DNA of 64,000 nt, from positions 2,728,001 through 2,792,000 of the forward strand of contig NC_089176.1 of the NCBI RefSeq assembly GCF_947507565.1. The letters are read 5' to 3'. The position numbers and the translations under genes are program-made. The stretch is from Oscarella lobularis. Its lineage: Eukaryota; Porifera; Homoscleromorpha; Homosclerophorida; Oscarellidae. Below, piece after piece: positions 42,201 through 52,273 of the stretch. The notes beneath the pieces were generated by a model that worked only from the letters and a program-made list of their open reading frames with translations, was not told the DNA's origin and made no database searches. How positions within the stretch are numbered: position 1 is the first letter of the stretch; each line of letters opens with the position of its first letter.

Positions 42201-45200
42201 TTATTTTTTAAGCACTTAGAATCAAAGTTTAGGCCCTCAATTTATTATTTAGGCCTTTAGAATCAAAGTTTAGGCCTTGAATTTATTATTTAGGTCTTTA
42301 GAATCAAAGTTTAGTCCTTCAATTTATTATTTAGACTCTTAGAATCAAACTTTAGGCCCTCAATTTATTATTTAGGCCTTTAGAATCAAAGTTTAGGCCT
42401 TGAATTTATTATTTAGGTCTTTAGAATCAAAGTTTAGTCCTTCAATTTATTATTTAGACTCTTAGAATCAAACTTTAGGCCCTCAATTTATTATTTAGGC
42501 TCTTAGAATCAAAGTTTAGGACCTCAATTTATTTTTAGGCTCTTAGAATCAAAGTTTAGGCCCTCAATTTATTTTTTAGGCCTTTAGAATCAAAATTTAG
42601 GCCCTGAATTTATTATTTAGGCCTTAGAATCAAGGTTTAGGCCCTCAATTTATTATTTAGGCCCTCAGAATCAAAGTTTAGGCTCTGAATTTATTATTTA
42701 GGCCCTCAGAATCAAAGTTTAGGCTCTCAATTTATTTTGTAGGCCCTTAGAATCAAGGTTTAGGCCCTCAATTTATTTTTTAGTCTTTTAGAATCAAGGT
42801 TTAGGCCCTTAAATTTATTATTTCGGCCTTTAGAATCAAGGTTTAGGCCCTCAATTTATTTTCAAGCCGTTAGAATCAAAATTTAGGCCCTGAATTTATT
42901 ATTTAGGCCTTAGAATCAATGTTTAGGTCCACAATTTATTATTTAGGCTCTCAGAATCAAAATTAGGCCCTCAATTTATTTTTTAAGCACTTAGAATCAA
43001 AGTTTAGGCCCTTAGAATCAAGGTTTAGGCCCTCAATTTATTATTTAGGCCCTCAGAATCAAAGTTTAGGCCCTGAATTTTTTATTTAGGTCTTAGAATC
43101 AAGGTTTATGCCCTGAAGTTATTATTTAGGCCCTTAGAATCAAAGTTTAGGCCCTCAATTTATTATTTAGGCTCTCAGAATCAAAATTTAGGCCCTCAAT
43201 TTATTTTTTAAGCACTTAGAATCAAAGTTTAGGCCCTCAATTTATTATTTAGGCCTTTAGAATCAAAGTTTAGGCCTTGAATTTATTATTTAGGTCTTTA
43301 GAATCAAAGTTTAGTCCTTCAATTTATTATTTAGACTCTTAGAATCAAACTTTAGGCCCTCAATTTATTATTTAGGCCTTTAGAATCAAAGTTTAGGCCT
43401 TGAATTTATTATTTAGGTCTTTAGAATCAAAGTTTAGTCCTTCAATTTATTATTTAGACTCTTAGAATCAAACTTTAGGCCCTCAATTTATTATTTAGGC
43501 TCTTAGAATCAAAGTTTAGGACCTCAATTTATTTTTAGGCTCTTAGAATCAAAGTTTAGGCTCTCAATTTATTTTGTAGGCCCTTAGAATCAAGGTTTAG
43601 GCCCTCAATTTATTTTAAGCCTTTAGAATCAAAGTTTAGGTCCACAATTTATTATTTAAGCTCTCAGAATCAAAATTTAGGCCCTCAATTTATTATTTAA
43701 GCACTTAGAATCAAAGTTTAGGCCCTGAATTTATTATTTAGGCCTTTAGAATCAAAGTTTGGGCCTTGAATTTATTATTTAGGCCTTTAGAATCAAAGTT
43801 TAGTCCTTCAATTTATTATTTAGGCTCTTAGAATCAAAGTTTAGGCCCTCATTTTATTTTTAGGCCCTTAGAATCAAAGTTTAGGCCCTCAATTTATTTT
43901 TAGGCCCTTAGAATCAAAGTTTAGGCCCTCAATTTATTTTTTAGGCCCTTAGAATCAAAATTTAGGCCCTGAATTTATTATTTAGGCCCTTAGAATCAAA
44001 GTTTAGGCTCTCATTTTATTATTTAGGCCCTCAGAATCAAAGTTTAGGCCTTGAATTTATTATTTACGCCCTCAGAATCAAAATTTAGGCCCTCAATTTA
44101 TTTTTTAGGCACTTAGAATCAAAGTTTAGGCCCTGAATTTATTGTTTAGGCCTTTAGAATCAAAGTTTAGGCCTTGAATTTATTATTTAGGCCTTTAGAA
44201 TCAAAGTTTAGGTCCTGATTTTATTATTTAGGCTCTTAGAATCAAAGTTTAGGCCCTGAATTTATTATTTAGGCCCTTAGAATCAAAGTTTAGGCCCTCA
44301 ATTTATTATTTAGGCCCTCAGAATCAAGGTTTAGGCCCTCACTTTATTTTTTAGTCTTTTAGAATCAAGGTTTAGGCCCTTAAATTTATTATTTCGGCCT
44401 TTAGAATCAAGGTTTAGGCCCTCAATTTATTATTTAGGCCCTTAGAATCAAAGTTTAGGCCCTCAATTTATTATTTAGGTTCTCAGAATCAAGGTTTAGG
44501 CCCTCACTTTATTTTTTAGTCTCTTAGAATCAAGGTTTAGGCCCTTAAATTTATTATTTAGTCCTTTAGAATCAATGTTTAGGCCCTCAATTTATTATTT
44601 AGGCCCTTAGAATCAAAGTTTAGGCCCTCAATTTATTATTTAGGCCCTTAGAATCATGGTTTAGGCCCTCAATTTATTATTTAGGCTTTTAGAATCAAAG
44701 TTTAGGCTCTGAATTTATTGTTTTTAATTTTTTATACAGCAGGTTTCATTCCAACTGCAACACTGCGTTCTGGCGACTTTGTCCCGCTTCGAAGCTTCTC
44801 CTCGCGTCGCTCTTCTGCTACTTCCCGTGCTGACGAGCTACGCGACGTTCTGCAAAATGCCGACGCTTCTCCGGGCATCGTCGAAGCTCGCCGTTCGACT
44901 CGCAACCGTGCTCCAGTCGAGCAAAGACGCTTTCTCGCCGGACGTTCTTCAAACGCTCAAAGATCGCCTCGTCGCTTTGCATGCCAAAGTGCCTTGGGCG
45001 TAAGTCTCTTCGACTCTTTTCTTCTGTAACGAAATTGTGACTCTTTTTTCAGCGGTTTTGATGTCGTTGGTAGCGAACTGAAAGCTCTAGGAGACTCCGC
45101 TGGTGAAATACTCGCAGTCAATCCCGATTTGCTTGGAACAAGTGACCTTGAAGTAAGAATTATTGTACAGTTCTTACTTTGCATTGAAAATCTCTTGAAC

Positions 45201-48200
45201 AGGCCGACTATTATCGTCGCGTATTGACTCTCTGCACGTCGGCGGACCCGTCGCCTTGCAATTGTGCCCTTCTCCTGCACGCGCTCTCCTTTCGATCTTG
45301 CCTAGCGGTAATGGAACACCAGGTAAAAGAGAGACGAGTACAAATTTGCGCGACAGCGACGACACTATCCTCTCCAACAGAGCTTCTCCCTTGTTCTCCT
45401 AAAAGAGTGCATTCGACTCGGTTGCGAGAAAACGGCTGTTATGTATCATCGTCAGCAAGACATAACGGCAGTCGACGCAGAAGTCAATTGTTCTTCTAAA
45501 AAAAGTCACCTCATTGCTAATTGACCTTTTTTTGACAGATTGAAGACGTTTCACTTGAAACGGGCTATTTCGACGAGAACGGCATTGATCACTTGCTTCA
45601 CGCGGCGCAGACGGTCTTGCTGCAGAAAGTGTCCACGTGCGTTTCGTCGTCCAGCAAACCGGGCATCGTCGCTTTGGCCGGCGCGCTTGCCGAATATTTG
45701 CACTCGCTTCGACGACTGCCCAAGCTCGGATCGCCGCCGGCGAGCAGCTTGAGTTATTTGGCTAATTTTGCCGTCGATTTGCTTCAGGTTGGTGAAGACA
45801 CGAAATTAGTAGCATTGAGTTCTAGTATTGTTTTTTGATGGCTAGTGGACCGCACGTGAAATGCGTACGAGCAACCGTTCGTTGATTGGAGAGCAATTGC
45901 TTGACTGCTTGACGTGTGCGGCACAGGTAGATGCAGACTCTCTGTGTGTAGACGTGTATGCACTCTTTCCCCCCAGTGTCTCGATAATCGATATGTGCTC
46001 GAAGAAATTACGAAAGGCGACCACAGCGTTTGGAGTTCCAAAGCGGTCGAGAGTTTATTCAAAATTCTCACCACAGGTTAAATTAAAAGAGATGTTGTAT
46101 TGCGTAAATAATTGCGCGAATTTTCGCTCTAGTTCTATGCGACACCTTGGATTCCAAAATGCGAATAACCGGTAGTTGCGAGGAAAATCTCGTCGAAGCG
46201 AGCAGCTCCGCCGACACAGATGGAAGCTCGTCAGGCAAGATGATTTCGACAAGCAAACCGTTTCTTTGGCCCAACGTCTCTCGTTTCAGGCGAAGAGATT
46301 TTGCGTACCGCTAAGAAGCTGTCCGCGCTATTGGACTGGAGTCACGATCGGCCGTCGTCCGTCGTCGTTCCCTTCTTCCTTCGTCGTCCGCTTCGCTCGT
46401 TAATCGCGAGTGTGTGTCGTCTGCCCGCCTTGGAGGCCTTCGCTCGTACTCCTCCCATCCTCTGGGCCGACTCCCTATCGGCGGGAAAACAGCCGATCGT
46501 CACCGCCGACGATCTCATTGACGAGCACATATTTCGAGAGCACATGTGGCGAGTCCTTTACCTAGGTGAAGTCCTTGTAAGAGTAGCCAAGTTTTAAAAA
46601 AAAATTTGAGTCTACGGTTACTATACGACCAGACTGGTGATAGATAAACAAATAATCTATTGTTTTTTCTATAGGATGGAGAAACAGGCAACAATTTGAA
46701 GAGACTTGGGTCTCTTTTCTCGCCGTCGTCAGCCCCCCGGAAGCGTCGAGCACCTTACCGGCCGACGAATTGGCGGAGTTGTACAAAATCAGTCGATTGT
46801 CCGTTCAGGCGATCACGGCACTACTGTTGCAAACGACTCTCGCACCCGTCGGCGGTCATCCACAGACTAGTCGCTATTGCCACGAGCCGCGACATCGAGA
46901 CCTACCCTTTTTGGGAAGCAGGTATCAAGGACGTTGCTCTGCATTGTATTAGAGTCGTACAAAAGTTTTGTTTCTTCTGTTTAGGCCTGGAAGACGACTG
47001 CAAGCGGTTCAATCATTGGTCAAGGATTGCACGCGAGCGACAATACCAGAAACGTAGGAGAGAAAAAATTCCGTAGATGAATGAAAAAGTACTGTGGTAT
47101 CTTCTAGGCTAGATTTGCCGTCGCGCGTGAAACGAAACGTTGAAAGGCGACAAGAGATGACGGGTTTTTGCAGTGGTTTGGTAAGCAATATCATTTGATC
47201 CCGTTTCATACGTAGTACACCGTTCAGAGTTTTGGGGCCCCTTTTCCACTCTCGCTAACGTAGATGCATTTGACAAGAACTCGCACAACGGTACTCAGTC
47301 AATGAATCTAGTCGCGATTGTGTAGCGCACGCTTGAATGCCCGTTATAGAGGCGACAGAACACCTTGATTTTTGCTGACCAAGCGTACTGCCGTCACGTC
47401 GTATGCGTTCGCTTTTCGCGTTCAAATAGCGAGCGAATGTCTCTAGAATAGACCCGCAATGTGCTTCGCGGTCAATTCTTCGCTCCTACTTCTCGTATAA
47501 AGCATTTTGTAATGAGTTACAACTGACGTCATTCATTGCTCAATGTAGCGTGACAGGGCGTGTCTTACGTACGTAGCACACGCTCGTTGCCATTTTTTCC
47601 GCGTTTTTGATCAATTTACGACAAAATAATGTTCGTTTTTAGCGGCAGAAATGCATTTGCGGCCGATTGGCATTACTTTTTTATGGTGAATAGCTGCAGT
47701 CGAAGTGACTCCGACAGCGTTGTAGTATATATACCCAGCGTTTCCATATACTTATCAGAAGCAGGAGCATGAGCTCTTGGCTAGGATAGAAGGGAGTTGG
47801 AAACTCTCCCCAAGGTTTGACCATAATGCCCGGTGGCTGGTCAATTCCTCACTTGACAAGGGCTTCGGCCTTCCTAGTCATTAGTTCCGCTGCGCCTGTG
47901 AGGCACCTCTGATACCGGATAAACCTCCATAGCACCGTCTTCTGCGGGGTTTGTGTCAAGTGTCGCTATCTTTTTTACTTTTTAAAAAGTTTGCTACGTG
48001 CAAAAGGGCGTTTTTTGCACTTTTAGCAGTCAAACGACGCGTCTGCGCTGCCGAAAGGGGCCTCAGTTCAAATTTTGCCTTGCACTGATTGTACAATCGT
48101 TTAAATCGTCTATTGAGTAAATAGCAGTCGCAACAACGAGCAGAAAGCGCAGAGAATGAAAAGAGTGCACCGTTCTGCGATGTGATTACTACGTGGTTCC

Positions 48201-50508
48201 TTACTACGATGTCCCTTCCAAAGCCTTAGCGTTTGCAATGCAATTTTACTGGTAGAAGTACATGCTAGGAACCTAAAACTTTAAACTGCATTTGTATGTT
48301 TCTATGTATATACTTCGTTATCTTTTCACAGGTCAACATAACAACACTGCAGGTAAGAGTCGTCACGTCGGACGTCGTCGGTCACGATCCTCAAACGCCT
48401 GATCTGGTCAATCTCTCGAGCGGACCAATGGCTTACGAAGCCGCCGCCATCGCCGCTGCTGTCCGAAACAGTCTCCTCGTAGATGCGGTCGACGTTAGAT
48501 CGTGCCTTCGATTCATTCTCGATCAATTCAACGGTTGGCTGGAACGGGATCAGTTTCCTCTTGTCAACGTTTACGACACGATTCGATCTGTAAGAAATCC
48601 ACAACGTATCCTTGATTCTTTTTTGGTATTGGTTTGTCTTTCTATAGGCGGTCGTTTTGTCGGACGTCTTCGAGGAGAAGTGGCATTTTGATTGGCTGAT
48701 GGAGCACTGTCAACGCTATCTGTCCTCTTGGCCGACTGAGGACGAGAACTTGTTTCCCTATCTCGTTCTGGGACTTTGCAAAGCGGCAGCCGTACAGCGA
48801 AATGTATGGAACGGAAAGATTGAAAATATCTTGTCACCGTTTTCTGCTAGAATGATCATTCCGAATCTCTGACCAAAACAGTTCTCTCGGGTTTGATCTC
48901 GTCGAACCCAGGCATGGAGGCGAGTTCATCAACTAACCTTTGTGTGTTATTTCCTGAAATGTTCTCTTTATCCTCACTGTAGATGATGACGCTCAGTGGT
49001 ATCCTGTATCTACTGGAGTCTCATTCCGGAGTCGATTTCCCAGCGGTGATATTGCCACTGTGTGACTACATCATTACCCAGTTGACGTTGGACCGGTACG
49101 TTGCAGTTTATTTCTCAGTGGCTCTGTTTATGTTTTCTCCTAGGTCGGATACAATGACTGAGAAGCTTCAACTGCTCCTTTGGACGACCGCATTCTTTAT
49201 CATGGAGCATTATCAGGACGAAATCAAGACGACAGGCTTTGCTCAGAAAATCTTCAAGGTTTCACATATGCTGAAACTGCATCGTTTTCCATAATCTACG
49301 TACTTCTAGAATTCTTGTGAACTTCTCGCAGACGGCGGTCGCGTTTCCATTGACGTCTATCGTTGCGTGAGCGACAGCGTCGAACGGCTCGCCTTGCTGT
49401 TCAACCTAAATCGAACCGACGTCGACTTGGCGAGCAAAATCGGAATGAAGAGGTATGACAGAACATCTGCTCTTCTAAAAAGTGACGATTGCTCTTTAGT
49501 TTAGTGACGTGTCGATCGGCTAAAGCCGCGTCCTGTCTCAACTTGGTCCTGAGTTGTTTATATACAGGTTGGAGAAAACGAGAGAGATAGACACCTCTAG
49601 AATGTCCGAGTAGGAAAAACAACGGATCGAACGACGGCAACGACTGGACTGGACTCTGACGAGACTGACGTCAACGTCACAGGAGAGAAACAACTTGTGG
49701 CGTTGGAAAAAATCACAGGCGCTCTAAGAAGGTTCACTAGTCGCTATGGGGATTTCTCTTTTAATTTCTCTCTGAGGATAGAATGCATAAAGGTTTCCCT
49801 AGTGACGGAAAACTGATAGCTGCTGTTCTGCCTTCACTATTCGAGGACTTCATACCGCTTCCGCAGACGGTGATGACCAAAGTGTTCGGTGAGTTTCTGT
49901 CCAGTCAGCAGCCTTATCCTCAATACATTGCCGAAGTCCTGTTTTTGGTAAAGATGTGCGTCGTTGCGATAGCTGTGGCTAGATAATGTATTCTTTAGGT
50001 ATTTGGAAGACTTATGGGGAAGCGTATGGGTAGCGTTATAAAGAAATGGGTCGTACTGTCTCTCTCAAGTTTCATTCAGAGGCAAATGCAACGTGTAGGT
50101 TTTGTTGTAGCTCTGACTGGATAATTTTAGATCGCCATTTTCGATGGCTCTGTGGAGTCTAAATTGTTTGTTTACAAGTGCCTCTTCAGACAAGTGGCTT
50201 CGTGCTAGGTATACGTTATCAAAAAAACTCACATATCTGTGCACCGTTACTATATTTAGGTTTCCTCGATTACTTGAGCGCATTGGTGCTCATAGTGAGG
50301 AAGAGGAGTATCATCTTTTTATAGCTGTGAAAGATTTCTGCGTCAGCAAGGCAAGGTTGATAATTGTGGTGAAAAAAGCAAGAAATTTCTTTTTGTGTAG
50401 ACTTTGTTAGCCATGCAACAGGAGAGCTTCGTGAGTGTCTTCAAGGACTCAAAGGAGAGAGTTTTCAGGAACCTGGCAGACTTTATAGAAACTCTGTGGA
50501 AGAAATAG
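27203..50508 (+). CDS. HTT: Huntingtin orthologue (HEAT-repeat scaffold)
   Basis: The gene spans about 23 kb with dozens of exons. The N-terminus [20 protein letters not shown] corresponds to the N17 helix; no polyglutamine or polyproline tract follows. HEAT-repeat segments match huntingtin in order: [10 protein letters not shown]-type repeats, [50 protein letters not shown], an acidic linker (about 28740-29090), [41 protein letters not shown]-type sequence near 31260, [13 protein letters not shown], and [16 protein letters not shown]. The end reads [33 protein letters not shown] and [14 protein letters not shown], finishing FIETLWKK (stop 50506-50508). Huntingtin is a large cytosolic scaffold for vesicle transport and autophagy, paired with HAP40. 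Odd points are the 10-kb minisatellite intron (34511-44739) and the 1.1-kb intron around 47.2-48.3 kb. The exact exon map was not fully worked out. Confidence 0.93.
31319..31342. repeat. AT dinucleotide microsatellite in an HTT intron
   Basis: An uninterrupted TATATA run of about 23 bp lies just upstream of the acceptor near 31369, inside a short HTT intron. It is close enough to the branch-point region to affect splicing if its length varies. Confidence 0.9.
34545..44720. repeat. About 10.2-kb minisatellite, 41-bp unit, filling one HTT intron
   Basis: The unit is 41 bp: TTTAGGCCCTGAATTTATTA followed by TTTAGGCCCTTAGAATCAAAG. Its two halves both begin TTTAGGCCCT, so it is a dimer of a roughly 20-bp element. 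About 248 units fit. Common variants are CAATTTATT/GAATTTATT, TTAGAATC/TCAGAATC and a few units with short deletions. The array nearly fills the intron: the donor is at 34511 and the acceptor ends at 44739, leaving about 35 bp before and 20 bp after. The flanking exons ([11 protein letters not shown] and [20 protein letters not shown]) are both huntingtin. There is no ORF of note in the array because every unit carries TAG/TAA stops. Confidence 0.97.
47186..48331. other. Large HTT intron (about 1.15 kb)
   Basis: It lies between the exon ending MTGFCSGL (donor about 47180) and the small exon encoding VNITTLQ (48332 onward). It is much longer than the usual 50-60-bp introns here. It contains a possible structured RNA gene (next entry) and a hairpin around 47995-48022 (GTGCAAAA / TTTTTTGCAC). 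The rest shows no coding signal. Confidence 0.7.
47755..47976 (+). ncRNA. Candidate Pol III-type structured RNA (class unknown)
   Basis: Signals seen: a TATA-like AGTATATATACC at 47724-47735, about 25 bp before a GC-rich segment of about 220 bp, and a T6 run at 47971-47976 as a Pol III terminator. Within it are clear hairpins: GGGAGTT-GGAA-ACTCTCCC (about 47791-47810), AAGGGC-TTC-GGCCTT (about 47858-47872) and GTGCC/GGCAC-like pairing near 47895-47905. There is no ORF. This arrangement fits a U6/RNase-MRP-type promoter gene. I could not match it to U1-U6, U11/U12, SRP, RNase P or 7SK by eye. RNase MRP RNA is a weak possibility. Confidence 0.4.
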
Positions 50509-51337
50509 GATGCCGCTAATTTTTTGGGTTTGGGGATTGGCCTTCAAAGCGTCAGCACATGAGACTATTTTTTTCATATCGAAATTAATCAAAACGACGC
50601 TTCTGCCTAAACCAAAGAAATTTCACGTGCTAAAAATGTAAGTAAACACACAACTAAATAATTTGGTGATGTTCTGGTGATTTTCTGATGATTTTCTCGG
50701 TGGTATACGGGGCTAGTTGCATTCGCTCATTCGGGCATTTGCTATTCGGCCATTCGCTGAGCTGCGCTGCAGGGCACGCTGCTGCAACCTGACGAGCTTG
50801 CAAATAGGAGCGTCGCGAAAGCTCCTCGCTTTTCGTAAAGGTACATGCTTACGTGTGTGCTTGTGCTAGTAGAGATTTGGTGCGATGTCGCCCTTTGTTT
50901 CTCCCTCCCGGCCTTCCCTCTTTCGCCTTAGTGCTCGGAAGGACAAACGAACGCTAATTCTTTCTTTATGTGTCGTATTGACGCGAGCACGACGCAGAAT
51001 CTGGACTGGGTCCCCGTTTCGCTGTCGCGTCACGCAGGGCACGCGTGCATCGCTGCGACGTCTTGCAGAACTAGGACAGGCGACGTGTTGACGGGCTGTT
51101 GGAGGTGAAAAGTCTCTGCAGGCAGAGTACAGCTTCGGTCCTTATGAATGCTTTTTTTTTGTTTGCGCAGATCATCGTCGCCAATTATCTGGACGATCGT
51201 CTCTACGTCGTTCTCGACAGACTCGTTATTTTTTTGCAATTTTTTTTATTTTGTAGTGTACGCAAAGGGTGGGGTGGGGTGCTGGCTCCAGTAGATAGGC
51301 GCGTTTGGTAGATAGGTAGTAGGTAGGTAACTGCTTG

Positions 51338-51450
51338 GGAACCCGCACAGTCTCCTTTTCAGCGTGCGCTACTATTCCCACAGGGAGCAGCTTTGCTCTA
51401 AAGCTGCTCCTTAGATAACGTACGCTGAAACGGAGCCTGTCCGGGTACCT
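51338..51450. repeat. Imperfect palindrome, about 110 bp, MITE-like
   Basis: The outer arms CCCGCACAGTCTCCTTTTCA and (reverse strand) CCCGGACAGGCTCCGTTTCA match with few changes. The centre is a tight hairpin, GGAGCAGCTTT-gctct-AAAGCTGCTCC (about 51384-51410). It may be a short foldback element. Confidence 0.7.
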
Positions 51451-51579
51451 GAGCTTACTTAGTGAGGGTAGAGGGGGAGGGTGGTGTAGCGTAGGACACA
51501 GAGAAAATGGTACAGACATTTTATTTTTAATAAAAAATTGAAAAAATTGAACATCGTTTCCCCTCTCATTCTTGGGCAG

Positions 51580-51725
51580 TTTAGTTTTGACGGGGTCTTG
51601 CCCAGGACCCCGGAGCAGTTTAGCTTTCACGGGGGTCGTGCTCAGGACCCTTGGAGCAGTTTTTGAAGGGGTCGTGCTCAGGACCCCATCGGACGCAGTT
51701 TTTCTTCAGGTCATGCCCGGGACCC
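51580..51725. repeat. Short direct repeats with GGGGTC(G/T)TGCxCAGGACCC core
   Basis: Four diverged copies of a unit of about 40 bp centred on GGGGTCGTGCTCAGGACCCC, several followed by GGAGCAGTTT. Each core is itself nearly palindromic (GGGGTC / GACCCC). Confidence 0.7.
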
Positions 51726-52273
51726 CACAAACAACTAAAACAACACCATGAAATCAAAGAAGAAATCGTACTGTCATATTACCTGATCGTCTCGATGAGC
51801 TGAGCTAGACGAAAACTCCTAAAGCCAAAGCGTACATCACGAAGTGGGGGGTTTTCATTTGACTTGAGAGCAAGGGCCCCCTCCTCGCAACACAAGCTCA
51901 AAACAGACTACGTAACCACCATGATGCCACGGTCGTTCTACGTGCAATGCGACAACTGACCACCAGCTAGCGAAAAAATGACGCGTGGGGTAAATTCAGT
52001 ACGCAACTAGCCGCTTACCTCTCATTCTACTAGGACACAAGGGTTCCCAACAGGTGCCCTCGCTCCTAAAGCTCGTTGTCGTCTAGTAACAGCCCTGAGG
52101 ACCGAGACGCGCGATCAGGAAAAGAAAAAAACGAGTAGGCCGTCTGTTGCTATCCGGGTGCCGCTAACGCACTGTAAACCACGCGTCATCTCTCCGCGAG
52201 GATGCATTAGGAAACGAGAGCCCGAAAGCAGTCCACCATCCAATGCGAATCGTCACCGATCGGCACTGAAACA

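Larger units (their letters stand above)
50509..52273. other. Repeat-bearing intergenic region between HTT and CNOT6
   Basis: It is 1.76 kb with no convincing gene. It contains an imperfect palindrome (51338-51450), short GC-rich direct repeats (about 51580-51725) and low-complexity GGTGGGGT sequence near 51270. The CNOT6 promoter and 5'UTR should lie in the last few hundred bases. ORFs here (for example 50885-51091) lack any protein-like pattern. Confidence 0.6.

Noticed and set aside
34545-44720. CRISPR array
   Set aside because: Units are contiguous with no unique spacers, the genome is eukaryotic, and the array lies in an intron.
34545-44720. Telomeric or telomere-fusion repeat (TTTAGGC)
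   Set aside because: TTAGG-like text is embedded in a 41-bp unit with AT-rich spacers; the array is flanked by exons of one gene on both sides.
47755-47976. U1 or U4 snRNA
   Set aside because: ATACTTA at the start and GAGGTTTATCCG on the reverse strand looked promising, but the rest does not follow either RNA and no Sm site is visible.
50885-51091. Small secreted or basic protein ORF
   Set aside because: Low-complexity basic sequence with no splice context, signal peptide or conserved pattern.
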